Positions 9,218 through 18,281 of a DNA stretch of 64,000 bases are shown piece by piece. Within the stretch, counting starts at the first letter, position 1; each line of letters opens with the position of its first letter. Source of the stretch: Chromatiales bacterium. Lineage in GTDB: Bacteria; Pseudomonadota; Gammaproteobacteria; Chromatiales; Chromatiaceae. The stretch covers positions 1-64,000 of the forward strand of contig JANQEV010000071.1 in the NCBI GenBank assembly GCA_028278145.1. Direction: 5' to 3'. The notes below the pieces were generated by a model. The model made no database searches. It was not told the DNA's origin and saw only the letters and a program-made list of their open reading frames with translations. The position numbers were made by a program, and so were the translations under genes.

Positions 9218-9298
9218 TCCCAGAGCTGAATCATAGGAACTTGGTTGGTTTTACTGGTGTCAACAGCTTGAGGTTGGCACTAATGCTGGAGATAGATT

Positions 9299-9685
9299 AT
9301 GGCTTACAGTGACAAGGTTTTAGACCATTATGAGAACCCGCGTAATGTAGGGGCTCTGGATAAAGACGACAAAGATGTAGGTACCGGCATGGTAGGTGCA
9401 CCTGCCTGCGGTGATGTCATGCGTCTACAGATTAAGGTAAGCGATGAGGGTGTCATTGAAGATGCAAAATTCAAGACCTATGGCTGTGGTTCTGCCATCG
9501 CCTCTAGTAGCCTGTTGACGGAGTGGGTCAAGGGCAAGACACTGGAAGAGGCCCAGCAGATCAAAAACTCGGAGATTGCTGAGGAACTGGCACTGCCACC
9601 GGTCAAGGTTCACTGTTCTGTACTGGCTGAGGATGCCATCAAGGCAGCAGTGAACGACTATACAGAGAAACAGGATAAATCCTGA
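9299..9685 (+). CDS. iscU: Fe-S cluster scaffold protein IscU
   Basis: A 128-residue scaffold on which [2Fe-2S] clusters are built. The three ligand cysteines C37, C63 and C106 and the assembly Asp D39 are present, and LPPVK (99-103) is the HscA recognition motif. Its chaperones HscB and HscA are encoded downstream. It starts 82 bases after iscS and ends 13 bases before iscA. Confidence 0.97.
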   Translation: MAYSDKVLDHYENPRNVGALDKDDKDVGTGMVGAPACGDVMRLQIKVSDEGVIEDAKFKTYGCGSAIASSSLLTEWVKGKTLEEAQQIKNSEIAEELALPPVKVHCSVLAEDAIKAAVNDYTEKQDKS

Positions 9686-9698
9686 GGAAGAGGGTCCT

Positions 9699-10022
9699 AT
9701 GGCAATTACTATGACAGAAGCAGCTGCCAGCCACGTGCAGCGTTTTTTGGAGGGCCGCGGCAGCGGTCTGGGCATCCGTCTTGGGGTGCGTACATCCGGA
9801 TGTTCCGGTATGGCCTATGTACTGGAATTTGCGGATGAAAAAAATGAAGAGGATGTAATGTTTGAGGACCGTGGCATCAAGGTGCTGGTGGATCCCAAGA
9901 GCCTTGCCTACCTGGATGGAACAGAGCTGGATTATGGTAAGGAGGGGTTGAATGAAGGTTTTAAATTCAACAACCCAAACACCAAGGATAAGTGTGGTTG
10001 CGGCGAGAGTTTTTCGGTATAA
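9699..10022 (+). CDS. iscA: Iron-sulfur cluster assembly protein IscA
   Basis: A 107-residue A-type carrier that receives clusters from IscU and delivers them, in particular for [4Fe-4S] proteins. The ligands C35, C99 and C101 (TSGCSGMAY and DKCGCGESF) are in place and the length is standard. It is the last gene before a long hairpin that divides the operon from hscB. Confidence 0.96.
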   Translation: MAITMTEAAASHVQRFLEGRGSGLGIRLGVRTSGCSGMAYVLEFADEKNEEDVMFEDRGIKVLVDPKSLAYLDGTELDYGKEGLNEGFKFNNPNTKDKCGCGESFSV

Positions 10023-10058
10023 ACTGCAAATCTCTGCTCGCTGGTAACCAGCACCATG

Positions 10059-10089
10059 ATATCCCTTCTCCCGGTGGGAGAGGGGATAT
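10059..10089. repeat. Near-perfect 14-base hairpin between iscA and hscB
   Basis: ATATCCC (10059-10065) pairs with GGGATAT (10083-10089) and TCTCCC (10067-10072) with GGGAGA (10076-10081), joined by a T.G pair and capped by a GGT loop. No T-run follows, so it is not an intrinsic terminator. The CCCTTCTCCC / GGGAGAGGGG core resembles a widespread intergenic repeat of proteobacteria. It may set an RNase stop that gives the iscRSUA and hscBA-fdx parts of the message different stability. Confidence 0.7.
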
Positions 10090-10135
10090 GCATTTTAGCT
10101 ATCCCACAGGGCGTTGATAACAGACAAATCCGACT

Positions 10136-10681
10136 ATGCTCGATTTTTCCAAGAACTACTTTGAACTATTCGGACTGCCAGTTACATACACTCTGGATAA
10201 GGGTGAGCTGGCAACCCACTATCGTGAGCTGCAGCGTGTGGTGCATCCGGACCGCTTTGCCTCTGCTTCCGAGCAGGAACGCCGCCTCTCCATGCAGGGT
10301 TCCACCCTGATCAATGAGGCCTTTCAGACTCTGAAGGATCCCATGTTGCGGGCACGTTATCTGTTGTCACTTCATGGAGTGGATATGAGTGACAGCAAGG
10401 AGTCCACCCAGGACATGGAGTTTCTCATGGAGCAGATGGAACTGCGTGAAGAACTTGCTGATGCGGGTAGCCAGTCTGATCCCTTTGCTGCTGTGGCCAA
10501 GATTCTGCAGGGAATTGACCAGCGCCTAAAGGTCCTGATCGAGAAATTGACTGAGCAGTTTGCAGCTGCAACTCCGGAGCAGCTGGAAGCAGCTAAGGAG
10601 ATTGTGCTCAAGATGCAATTTTTACACAAACTTAACCAGGACGCCGAGGCCCTGGAAGCTGAACTTGAGGATGCGTTGTAA
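10136..10681 (+). CDS. hscB: Fe-S assembly co-chaperone HscB (Hsc20)
   Basis: A 181-residue J-protein that brings loaded IscU to HscA and stimulates its ATPase. The N-terminal J domain carries HPD at 37-39 ([12 protein letters not shown]); the C-terminal three-helix bundle that binds IscU spans about 95-175. Its TAA stop overlaps the ATG of hscA by one base, so the pair is translationally coupled. Confidence 0.95.
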   Translation: MLDFSKNYFELFGLPVTYTLDKGELATHYRELQRVVHPDRFASASEQERRLSMQGSTLINEAFQTLKDPMLRARYLLSLHGVDMSDSKESTQDMEFLMEQMELREELADAGSQSDPFAAVAKILQGIDQRLKVLIEKLTEQFAAATPEQLEAAKEIVLKMQFLHKLNQDAEALEAELEDAL

Positions 10682-12552
10682 TGGCACTGCTGCAACTCTC
10701 TGAACCTGGCCAGTCGGCCGCGCCCCATCAGCATAAGCTGGCTGCAGGTATTGATCTTGGTACCACCAACTCCCTGGTAGCCAGCGTTCGCTCCGGTGAG
10801 GCAGAGACGCTACCTGACAGTGATGGACGGCATCGCCTGCCATCGGTAGTCAGGTATCTAGGGGATGGTATCGTAGTGGGTCATGATGCCAAGGCAGAAG
10901 CGGCCAGTGATCCCTTGAATACAGTAGTGTCGGCCAAGCGTCTGTTGGGGCGTGGTATTAATGATATAAAGAGCCTGGGTGAGCGTCTGCCGTATGAATT
11001 TCGGCAAGACGATACTGCAGTGCCACGTATCCACACGGTTGCTGGTGATGTCAGTCCGGTAGAGGTATCTGCTGAGGTGCTGAAAACCCTGGCCAGAAGG
11101 GCCGAGGATACCCTGGGGGGGGAACTCACCGGTGTGGTGATTACAGTCCCGGCCTATTTCGATGATGCCCAGCGCCAGGCTACCAAGGATGCAGCAAAAC
11201 TGGCAGGTCTCAATGTATTGCGTCTGTTGAACGAGCCCACGGCTGCGGCTGTGGCCTATGGCCTGGATACAGGATCGGACGGTGTACATGCCATCTATGA
11301 TCTGGGAGGAGGTACCTTTGATATCTCTATCCTGCGCCTCAACCGTGGTGTGTTCGAGGTACTTTCCACCGGTGGTGACTCTGCCCTGGGTGGTGACGAC
11401 TTCGACCAGGTAGTTGCAGAGTGGATTATGCAGCAGGCAGGGATCCAGGATGATGCCGGACATGCCATGTTGCGTCGCCTGATGCGTGATGCCTGTGCCG
11501 CCAAAGAGACCCTGACTGAATCCGATACCGCCGAGATCAAACTGGAACTGGAAGATGGTACCCACTGGGAGGGAACCCTGAGTCGTGAGCAGTTTAACGA
11601 ATTGGTTGAACCGTTGATCCGAAAAACTCTGGGTCCTTGCCGGCGTGCACTGCGTGACGCCGGTATCTCTGCCGATGAGGTGGAGGATGTGGTGATGGTT
11701 GGCGGTTCCACCCGGGTGTTACGGGTACGGGAGATGGTGAGTGACTTCTTTGAAACCGAGGTCCTGACCAGCATCGATCCAGATAAGGTAGTGGCCGTGG
11801 GTGCCGCTATCCAGGCCGATGTGCTGGCCGGTAACAAGCCGGATGGCGAGATGCTGTTGCTGGACGTTAATCCCCTCTCTCTGGGCATCGAGACCATGGG
11901 TGGACTGGTAGAGAAGATCATACCCCGCAACACTACCATACCTGTGGCGCGGGCCCAGGAGTTTACCACCTTCAAAGATGGTCAGACCGCCATGGCCGTA
12001 CATGTATTGCAGGGTGAGCGTGAGATGGTGGATGATTGCCGCTCCCTGGCCCGCTTTGAACTGCGTGGTATTCCGCCCATGGTGGCTGGTGCCGCCCATA
12101 TTAGGGTGACCTTCTCGGTGGATGCCGATGGTCTGCTGCACGTGGAAGCAGAAGAGAAATCCAGTGGGGTCAAGACCGGAGTGGAAGTGAAGCCCTCTTA
12201 TGGTCTCACTGATGGTGAGATTGAAGGGATGCTGCGCGACTCCATCGATTATGCCCAGAAGGACCTGGAAACCAGGCGTCTGGCAGAGCAGAAGGTGGAG
12301 GCAGAGAGGGTAATTGAGGCCCTGATTTCAGCGCTGAATGCCGATGGTGAGAAACTGCTAAATGAAGAGGAGCGGACTCTGATTGTCTCTGAACTAGAGA
12401 AGCTGGTTGAAATCTCCAAGTCCGATGACCATATCGAAATAAAGAACGGGATAGAGGCTTTGGAAAAGGCCTGTGAGTTCTACGTGGAGCGGCGCATGAA
12501 TGCCAGTGTCAGTGAGGCCATGTCCGGCCATAGCGTGGAAGAGTTTGAGTAG
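10681..12552 (+). CDS. hscA: Hsp70-type chaperone HscA
   Basis: A 623-residue specialised Hsp70 that releases clusters from IscU. The nucleotide-binding domain begins [15 protein letters not shown] (about 22-36) and includes [17 protein letters not shown] and [13 protein letters not shown]; the substrate-binding domain follows from about 390 ([17 protein letters not shown]) and a helical lid ends the protein. Shorter than DnaK, as normal for HscA. It overlaps hscB and lies 18 bases before fdx. Confidence 0.96.
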   Translation: MALLQLSEPGQSAAPHQHKLAAGIDLGTTNSLVASVRSGEAETLPDSDGRHRLPSVVRYLGDGIVVGHDAKAEAASDPLNTVVSAKRLLGRGINDIKSLGERLPYEFRQDDTAVPRIHTVAGDVSPVEVSAEVLKTLARRAEDTLGGELTGVVITVPAYFDDAQRQATKDAAKLAGLNVLRLLNEPTAAAVAYGLDTGSDGVHAIYDLGGGTFDISILRLNRGVFEVLSTGGDSALGGDDFDQVVAEWIMQQAGIQDDAGHAMLRRLMRDACAAKETLTESDTAEIKLELEDGTHWEGTLSREQFNELVEPLIRKTLGPCRRALRDAGISADEVEDVVMVGGSTRVLRVREMVSDFFETEVLTSIDPDKVVAVGAAIQADVLAGNKPDGEMLLLDVNPLSLGIETMGGLVEKIIPRNTTIPVARAQEFTTFKDGQTAMAVHVLQGEREMVDDCRSLARFELRGIPPMVAGAAHIRVTFSVDADGLLHVEAEEKSSGVKTGVEVKPSYGLTDGEIEGMLRDSIDYAQKDLETRRLAEQKVEAERVIEALISALNADGEKLLNEEERTLIVSELEKLVEISKSDDHIEIKNGIEALEKACEFYVERRMNASVSEAMSGHSVEEFE

Positions 12553-12570
12553 AGAGACGGATACAACAAG

Positions 12571-12909
12571 ATGCCAAAGATAACTTTTTTACCCAATGAG
12601 GAGCACTGTCCTAAGGGGGAGACCATTGAGGTGGAATCCGGAGTAACCATCTGCGAAGCCGCCCTGGAGCATGGAATCGAGATCGAACACGCTTGTGAGA
12701 TGTCCTGTGCCTGCACCACATGTCATGTAATCATTCGTGAGGGCTTTGACTCCTTGGAAGAGTCAGAAGAGTTGGAAGACGATATGCTGGATAAGGCCTG
12801 GGGTCTGGAGCCAGAGTCGCGCCTGGGCTGTCAGGCCAAGGTTGCGGATGAGGATCTGGTAGTAGAGATTCCCAAGTACACCATCAACATGGTTTCAGAG
12901 AACCACTAA
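12571..12909 (+). CDS. fdx: [2Fe-2S] ferredoxin, isc type
   Basis: A 112-residue adrenodoxin-like ferredoxin that supplies electrons during cluster assembly. Ligands C42, C48, C51 and C87 and the additional C46 match the E. coli Fdx pattern (ACEMSCACTTC then LGCQAK). The acidic stretch at 61-75 is the usual partner-binding surface. Confidence 0.95.
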   Translation: MPKITFLPNEEHCPKGETIEVESGVTICEAALEHGIEIEHACEMSCACTTCHVIIREGFDSLEESEELEDDMLDKAWGLEPESRLGCQAKVADEDLVVEIPKYTINMVSENH

Positions 12910-12922
12910 GGGAGATCTAGCT

Positions 12923-13117
12923 GTGAAGTGGACAGACATACAGGACATTGCCATCGAACTATATGACAGCAAGCCGGATGTTGATCCGACTACTCTCAAC
13001 TTTGTGGACCTGCGCAATTGGGTTATGGATCTGCCGGAGTTTGATGATGATCCGGAACGTTGTGGTGAGAAGATCCTGGAGGCCATCCAGGCAGCATGGA
13101 TAGAGGAATCCGACTAG
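12923..13117 (+). CDS. iscX: Fe-S assembly protein IscX
   Basis: A 64-residue acidic protein that binds IscS and modulates sulfur release, possibly as an iron sensor. The sequence (MKWTDIQDIAIELYDSKPD, then DLPEFDDDPERCGEKILEAIQ) is typical. It starts with GTG at 12923 behind GGGAG and is the last gene of the isc operon. No intrinsic terminator is evident; a phased repeat element follows. Confidence 0.93.
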   Translation: MKWTDIQDIAIELYDSKPDVDPTTLNFVDLRNWVMDLPEFDDDPERCGEKILEAIQAAWIEESD

Positions 13118-13154
13118 CCAAAAGGTTTATAGATTTAAGGCAGGAAAAAAACTG

Positions 13155-13236
13155 GCCGCAAATGAACGCTAATCACCGCGAATACACGCATAATATTATT
13201 TGCGCAGATTTGCGGTACTTCGCGTCTATTTGCGGC
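13155..13236. repeat. 10-base-phased inverted repeat element upstream of htpX
   Basis: The left arm (13155-13195) has CGC recurring exactly every ten bases with AAT-like spacers; the right arm (13196-13236) is its inverted copy with GCG every ten bases. It is an imperfect long hairpin ending 28 bases before the htpX ATG. A related element flanks 48096-48350, and a nine-base version is at 20528-20609. No coding potential. Confidence 0.75.
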
Positions 13237-13264
13237 TTATCAATCTTGGATTAAAGGCAACAAC

Positions 13265-14146
13265 ATGAAACGCATCGCCCTGTTTCTAATCACCAATATA
13301 GCCATAATATTCGTGCTTAATATCTCTCTGCGCCTGTTGGGCTTTGAAGGTTACCTGGATGCTCAGGGCGTGGATCTGAATATCAATTCCCTGCTGGTCT
13401 TTGCCTTTGTATTCGGCATGGGCGGCTCATTTATTTCTTTGCTGATATCCAAGTGGTCGGCCAAGCGTATGACTGGGGCCCAGGTGATCGAGCGCCCCTC
13501 CAATGAGACTGAATCCTGGCTGGTAAACACGGTTCAGAGCCAGGCCAAGCGCGCCGGTATTGGTATGCCTGAAGTGGCGGTATTCAATTCACCCCAACCC
13601 AATGCTTTTGCCACTGGTGCCAATAAGAACAACGCCCTGGTGGCTGTGAGTACTGGACTGCTGCAGCATATGAACCGGGATGAGGTAGAGGCGGTACTGG
13701 CCCATGAAGTAACCCATGTGTCCAATGGAGATATGGTTACCCTGGCCCTGATCCAGGGTGTGGTGAACACCTTCGTCATCTTCCTGTCACGGGTTATCGG
13801 ACATACGGTGGACCGGGTGATATTCAAGAATGAACGTGGCCATGGTATCGCATTCTGGATCACTACCATCGTCGCCGAACTGGTGCTGGGCATTCTGGCC
13901 AGCATTATTGTAATGTGGTTCTCACGCCAGCGTGAATTCAAGGCCGATGCTGGAGGCGCAGGTCTGGCTGGCCGCAATAGTATGATTGCAGCCCTGGAGC
14001 GTCTGAAGTCGGCCCACGAGCAGCCGGATCTTCCGGATAAGCTGGCTGCATTTGGCGTCTCCGGTAAAAGCTCTGGCATATCCAGCCTGTTCCGGTCTCA
14101 TCCGCCACTGGATGAGCGCATCCAGGCCCTGCGCGAGATGAGCTAA
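13265..14146 (+). CDS. htpX: Membrane zinc protease HtpX
   Basis: A 293-residue inner-membrane M48 metalloprotease that degrades damaged membrane proteins. Two N-terminal membrane helices (about 5-23 and 40-62), the zinc site HEVTH (H147, E148, H151) followed by [19 protein letters not shown], and two more membrane helices up to about 220; [10 protein letters not shown] carries the third ligand. Length and motifs are those of E. coli HtpX. Often Cpx-regulated in gammaproteobacteria; no CpxR box could be confirmed. Confidence 0.95.
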   Translation: MKRIALFLITNIAIIFVLNISLRLLGFEGYLDAQGVDLNINSLLVFAFVFGMGGSFISLLISKWSAKRMTGAQVIERPSNETESWLVNTVQSQAKRAGIGMPEVAVFNSPQPNAFATGANKNNALVAVSTGLLQHMNRDEVEAVLAHEVTHVSNGDMVTLALIQGVVNTFVIFLSRVIGHTVDRVIFKNERGHGIAFWITTIVAELVLGILASIIVMWFSRQREFKADAGGAGLAGRNSMIAALERLKSAHEQPDLPDKLAAFGVSGKSSGISSLFRSHPPLDERIQALREMS

Positions 14147-14200
14147 GACGGTTCAGGTTGCAGGTCAATAATATTGCCAGAAACGCTGGCTCTTATTCTG

Positions 14201-14258
14201 GCCTACGGGTAGCCTATGCATTAGCTGCGTAGGCCGGGATAAGCGCAGCGTTCCCGGC
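14201..14258. repeat. REP-like compound palindrome downstream of htpX
   Basis: GCCTACG (14201-14207) pairs with CGTAGGC (14228-14234), and a second hairpin is GCCGGGA (14233-14239) with TCCCGGC (14252-14258) over an AAGCGCAGCG loop. The GTAGGCCGGGATAAGCGCAGCG wording is that of a repeat scattered through many gammaproteobacterial genomes. No T-run. Confidence 0.6.
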
Positions 14259-14281
14259 AACAAATATATAACTTATATTCA

Positions 14282-14344
14282 GGGGTCGGAGTCAATTTGC
14301 AAATGGACATGTAGCATTCTATGTATGCCAATTTAATTTGACTC
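14282..14344. mobile_element. Remnant of a short inverted-repeat element (GGGGTCGGAGTCAA type)
   Basis: The left end GGGGTCGGAGTCAATTT (14282-14298) and the right end AATTTGACTC (14335-14344) are inverted. Intact elements with GGGGTC(G/A)GAGTCAAATT ends occur widely near REP-associated transposases; here the right end decays after GACTC. No transposase. It lies 32 bases before the DUF1015 gene start. Confidence 0.45.
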
Positions 14345-14375
14345 ATACTACATATAGATTTAGGAACATAAAAAC

Positions 14376-15614
14376 ATGCCGTTAGTAAAAGCGTTTCGGG
14401 GTTTACGCCCAACCTCTGGCCGGGCTTCTGATGTTGCAGCGCCACCGTATGATGTAATGAGTGCGGATGAAGCCAGGGAGATGGTTGTTGGCCGTCCCTG
14501 GAGTTTTTTACATATCTCGCGACCTGAAGTGGATTTACCCACCGATACTGATCCTTACGCTCCTGAGGTGTACATCAAGGCGGCAGAGAATCTGGAACAT
14601 ATGCGGCAACAGGATGTCCTGGCGCAGGATGAGGTGCCCAGCTATTACGTTTATCGTCTGACCATGGGCGAACACCGGCAGACCGGGTTGGTTGCAGCGG
14701 CCTCGGTTGAGGCCTATGACCAGGACCGGATCAAAAAGCATGAGTTCACCCGCCCCAAGAAAGAAGATGACCGGGTGCGGCAGATCGAGGCACTGGCGGC
14801 CCAGACCGGCCCGGTATTCCTGGTGTATCGCAGTGATGAAACGGTGGATTCCACCCTGGCGCGGGTATCTGAGAGCACACCAGATATGGATGTGACTGCT
14901 GCTGATGGTGTGCGCCATGAGGTGTGGGTGGTGTCTGATCCTGAGACGGTTGCCACTCTTACCCAGGCCTTTGATGCCATGGATGCGCTGTATGTGGCAG
15001 ATGGCCACCACCGTTCTGCTGCAGCCTCCAGGGTTGCGGCCAGCAGCAAGGCAGCCAATCCAGATCATGCGGGTGAAGAGGATTACAACTACTTCCTCAG
15101 TGTTATCTTCCCCCATAACCAGATGCAGATCCTGGATTACAACCGGGTGGTGAGGGACCTGAACGGTCTGGACAAGGAGAGCTTCCTGCAGAAGGTTGCA
15201 GAGAACTTCACTGTTGCAGAGAGTAGTGCTCCATTCAAGCCTGCCACCACAGCAGAGTTCGGTATGTACCTGGGCGGACAGTGGTACGGACTGAAACTGG
15301 ACGCATCACGCATACCCAATGATCCAGTTGCCAGCCTGGATGTAAGCCTGCTGGCCAATGAGCTAATAGAGCCTATCCTTGGTATCTCTGATCCGCGTCG
15401 TGATGAGCGCATCGATTTTGTAGGCGGTATCCGTGGACTGGAAGGACTGGAGAAGCGGGTGGACAGTGGCGAGATGAGCGTGGCCTTTGCCCTTTATCCA
15501 ACTTCCATGGAGGCGCTGATGGCAGTGGCGGATGCTGGTGAGGTGATGCCTCCCAAGTCTACCTGGTTTGAACCCAAGTTGGCAGATGGGCTGGTAAGCC
15601 ACGTTTTAGATTAG
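14376..15614 (+). CDS. DUF1015 family protein
   Basis: A 412-residue soluble protein of the DUF1015 family: PLVKAFRGLRP at the start, AAPPYDVMS (about 21-29), RPWSFLHISRPEVDLP, and YVADGHHRSAAA near 208-219. The DGHHR motif resembles the ParB-fold serine kinases, so a phosphotransferase-like activity is conceivable, but function is not established. Homologues often lie near serine-biosynthesis genes; here no such neighbour is seen. It converges on the minus-strand acyl-CoA ligase with only 43 bases between. Confidence 0.85.
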   Translation: MPLVKAFRGLRPTSGRASDVAAPPYDVMSADEAREMVVGRPWSFLHISRPEVDLPTDTDPYAPEVYIKAAENLEHMRQQDVLAQDEVPSYYVYRLTMGEHRQTGLVAAASVEAYDQDRIKKHEFTRPKKEDDRVRQIEALAAQTGPVFLVYRSDETVDSTLARVSESTPDMDVTAADGVRHEVWVVSDPETVATLTQAFDAMDALYVADGHHRSAAASRVAASSKAANPDHAGEEDYNYFLSVIFPHNQMQILDYNRVVRDLNGLDKESFLQKVAENFTVAESSAPFKPATTAEFGMYLGGQWYGLKLDASRIPNDPVASLDVSLLANELIEPILGISDPRRDERIDFVGGIRGLEGLEKRVDSGEMSVAFALYPTSMEALMAVADAGEVMPPKSTWFEPKLADGLVSHVLD

Positions 15615-15657
15615 GCTATTGATGGCTTAAAGCGCCATATCTGCTGAAAGCAAATAC

Positions 15658-17364
15658 CTATCCTTTGGAGTGCAATCTCTCCAGCGCCATTTCCCGCATA
15701 CGGAATTTCTGCAGTTTACCGGTAACCGTTAACGGGAACTCATCAACAAACCAGAAATATTTGGGGATCTTGAAGTGGGCGATCTTGCCCTGGCAGAAAT
15801 CCCGTATCTCCTGTTCGCTGCAGCTCTCTGAGGCGTGGAGTTGAATCCAGGCCATGATCTCTTCCCCGTAGTACTCATCCGGTATGCCAAACACCGCCAC
15901 CTCTGCCACCTTGGGGTGGGTGAAGATGAAATCCTCGATCTCGCGTGGATAGATGTTTTCCCCACCACGAATGATCATCTCCTTCAGACGGCCGGTGATG
16001 CGCAGATAACCATCTGCATCCATGGTGCCCAGATCACCCGAGTGCAACCATCCCTGTGGATCGATGGCCTTTGCAGTGGCCTCGGGATCAGCGAAATAGC
16101 CCTGCATGATATGGTATCCACGGAAGCAGACCTCGCCGATCTCGCCTAGAGCTACGGTCTGCCCGCTCTCTGTGTCCACTACCTTGACCTCCTGGTGGGG
16201 GAGGTTGTGGCCCACGGTTTCAATACGGCGTTCAAAGCTGTCGTCACGTGTGGTTAGATGGGTGATGGGGGATGCTTCTGTCTCACCATAGGCGATCAGG
16301 ATTTCCCGGCAGTGCATCTGTTCCATCACCCTGGTCATCAACTCGGGCGGGCAGGGGGCGCCTGCCATGATGCCAGTGCGCAGGCTGGAGAGATCGAACT
16401 CTTTGAACCTTGGATGCTCCAACTCGGCGATAAACATGGTAGGTACCCCATGGATCGCGGTACAGCGTTCTGCCTCCACTGCTTGCAACGTGGCCAGGGG
16501 ATCAAAGTGTTCGCTGGGGATTACGGCGCAGGCGCCGCTGGCAAAGCAGAGCAGATTGGCCAGCACCATGCCGAAACAGTGGTAGAAGGGTACCGGGATG
16601 CAGAGCCGGTCCTGGTCAGTGAAGTGCATGGCTTCGGCGGTAAACCAGGCGTTGTTGAGGATGTTGTGATGGGTAAGCACTACCGCCTTGGGAAAGCCGG
16701 TGGTGCCGGAGGTGTACTGGATGTTGATGGCATCATCCCTGTCCAGGGAGGCGGTTATTTCATCCAGCCTCTCCTGTGGTACTCCATCTGCCAGTTGTAA
16801 CAGCTCCTGCCACAGCCCAAAGCCAGGATCTGGTCTCTGGGTCTCCTCAGGTTTGGCTGGATCATAGAGCATGATACGACGCAGCTGGGGGAAATCAGTG
16901 TTGGATAATGCATCCGGCTTTGTGGTTTTCAATTCAGGCAACAGTTCCAGCAGCATGGCTATGTAGTCACTGCTGCGGAAGGCCGGGATCAGAAACAGCC
17001 CATGTATTTCAGAGCGTTGCAGGGCATAGGCCAACTCTTTGCTCTTGTAAGCTGGATTGATGTTGACCAGGGTCACCCCTATTTGGGCGGTAGCCATCTG
17101 CAGTAGTAGCCATTCGATGTTGTTGGTGGACCAGACGCCCACCCGGTCGCCCTTGCAGAAGCCCATCCCCAACAAGCCCCTTGCAATGCGGTCAATCTCA
17201 CTGGCAAGTTCTGTATAGGTAAGGCGGCGCCCCTGGGGGATGGAGACCACTGCGTCATTATCTGGAAAGCGTTCCACCACACTGGCGAAATGTTCCGGAA
17301 TGGTGCTGCCCAACAGGGGTTCTTCGCCGCCGCGGTGAAAATAGCTTTTGTTGTTGGTGATCAT
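15658..17364 (-). CDS. AMP-forming fatty/acyl-CoA ligase (FadD/ACSF2-like)
   Basis: A 568-residue member of the ANL superfamily, which activates a carboxylic acid with ATP and CoA. Visible motifs: YTSGTTGFPKAVVLTHHN (P-loop), the GETEASP adenine motif, LHSGDLGTMDADGYLRITGRLKEMI with the hinge, and the catalytic lysine in TVTGKLQKFRMRE. Substrate unknown; the family covers medium and branched acids. Its ATG overlaps the porB stop by four bases (ATGA), so it is translationally coupled to the 2-oxoacid oxidoreductase and its substrate probably relates to that reaction. Confidence 0.85.
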   Translation of the reverse strand: MITNNKSYFHRGGEEPLLGSTIPEHFASVVERFPDNDAVVSIPQGRRLTYTELASEIDRIARGLLGMGFCKGDRVGVWSTNNIEWLLLQMATAQIGVTLVNINPAYKSKELAYALQRSEIHGLFLIPAFRSSDYIAMLLELLPELKTTKPDALSNTDFPQLRRIMLYDPAKPEETQRPDPGFGLWQELLQLADGVPQERLDEITASLDRDDAINIQYTSGTTGFPKAVVLTHHNILNNAWFTAEAMHFTDQDRLCIPVPFYHCFGMVLANLLCFASGACAVIPSEHFDPLATLQAVEAERCTAIHGVPTMFIAELEHPRFKEFDLSSLRTGIMAGAPCPPELMTRVMEQMHCREILIAYGETEASPITHLTTRDDSFERRIETVGHNLPHQEVKVVDTESGQTVALGEIGEVCFRGYHIMQGYFADPEATAKAIDPQGWLHSGDLGTMDADGYLRITGRLKEMIIRGGENIYPREIEDFIFTHPKVAEVAVFGIPDEYYGEEIMAWIQLHASESCSEQEIRDFCQGKIAHFKIPKYFWFVDEFPLTVTGKLQKFRMREMALERLHSKG

Positions 17365-18281
17365 GGATTAGCCATCTCCGCCCAGTAGCGGTCCACTCGC
17401 TCTTGTATCTCAGTCAGCAGCTCTTCATTCCGTTGTGGTGTAAACAGATGAGCGAAACGTCCCTGCTTCTCCAGATAACGTTCCACCGGTAAGCGCTTCT
17501 TCGGTAGCTTGGTGTGGACCACCTCACCATTTACATACTCCTTAAGTGGCCAGATACCGGTCTTGACTGCCAGTTTGCCAATCTCTATCGCCTCCCGCGG
17601 ATCAAAATCCCAGCCGGTGGGGCAGGGGGAGAGGGCGATGATCAGGCGCGGTCCCTTCAACTCTTTAGCTTTCTCGATCTTGCGTGCCAGATCCAGGGGT
17701 TCGGCCCCAATTACCGTGGCCACATAGGCCGGCCGGTGAGCCGCCCAGATATCAAACAGCGGTTTCTTAAAGCCGAAGAAGCCCTGGGGTCCACAACTGG
17801 TGGTGGTCTTGGCAGCGTGGGGGGTGGCGGCAGAATACTGCTGTCCGGTGTTGCCGTAACCTTCGTTGTCATAACAGATGTAGAGAAAGTCCAAATTACG
17901 TTCCATGGCTCCGGAGGTTGCCGACATGCCCATGCCGTAGGCGGCGCCGTCTCCGGTCAGTGTCACCACCTGCATATCATCTTTCGGCGTTATCTGTCCT
18001 TTTTGCAGCAGGATATCCAGGGCGTCGCGAATTCCCTGGGCGCCGGCTGGGGCCGAGGCCATGGCCGTATACAGCCAGGAACCGCGGAAAGGAGTAAATG
18101 GGTAGATCGCCAGCAGGGTCATACAGCCAGCGGCATTCACAAAGACGCTCTTCTCACCCAGGATATCGTAGATTTCATGCAGGGCTTCCAGCCCGCCGCA
18201 ACCCGCGCACATGGGGGTGCCGGTTCCCAGCAAGTGGGTGGAGGGGAGGGCCTTGACGTTCTTGAATCTGGTCTCGTTCAT
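17361..18281 (-). CDS. 2-oxoacid:ferredoxin oxidoreductase beta subunit (PorB-like)
   Basis: A 306-residue thiamine-diphosphate-binding subunit. MCAGCGG near the N terminus and C-containing NAAGCM hold cluster ligands; GDGAAYGMG followed by YDNEGYGNTGQQ is the ThDP/Mg site. In complex with PorA and PorGD it would oxidatively decarboxylate a 2-oxoacid with CoA, giving acyl-CoA, CO2 and reduced ferredoxin. Pyruvate, branched-chain and aromatic 2-oxoacid enzymes share this layout. It overlaps porA and the acyl-CoA ligase by four bases each. Confidence 0.88.
   Translation of the reverse strand: MNETRFKNVKALPSTHLLGTGTPMCAGCGGLEALHEIYDILGEKSVFVNAAGCMTLLAIYPFTPFRGSWLYTAMASAPAGAQGIRDALDILLQKGQITPKDDMQVVTLTGDGAAYGMGMSATSGAMERNLDFLYICYDNEGYGNTGQQYSAATPHAAKTTTSCGPQGFFGFKKPLFDIWAAHRPAYVATVIGAEPLDLARKIEKAKELKGPRLIIALSPCPTGWDFDPREAIEIGKLAVKTGIWPLKEYVNGEVVHTKLPKKRLPVERYLEKQGRFAHLFTPQRNEELLTEIQERVDRYWAEMANP

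Noticed and set aside
10858-11565. A 235-codon minus-strand frame over hscA
   Set aside because: Shadow of hscA; no start context and no recognisable domain.
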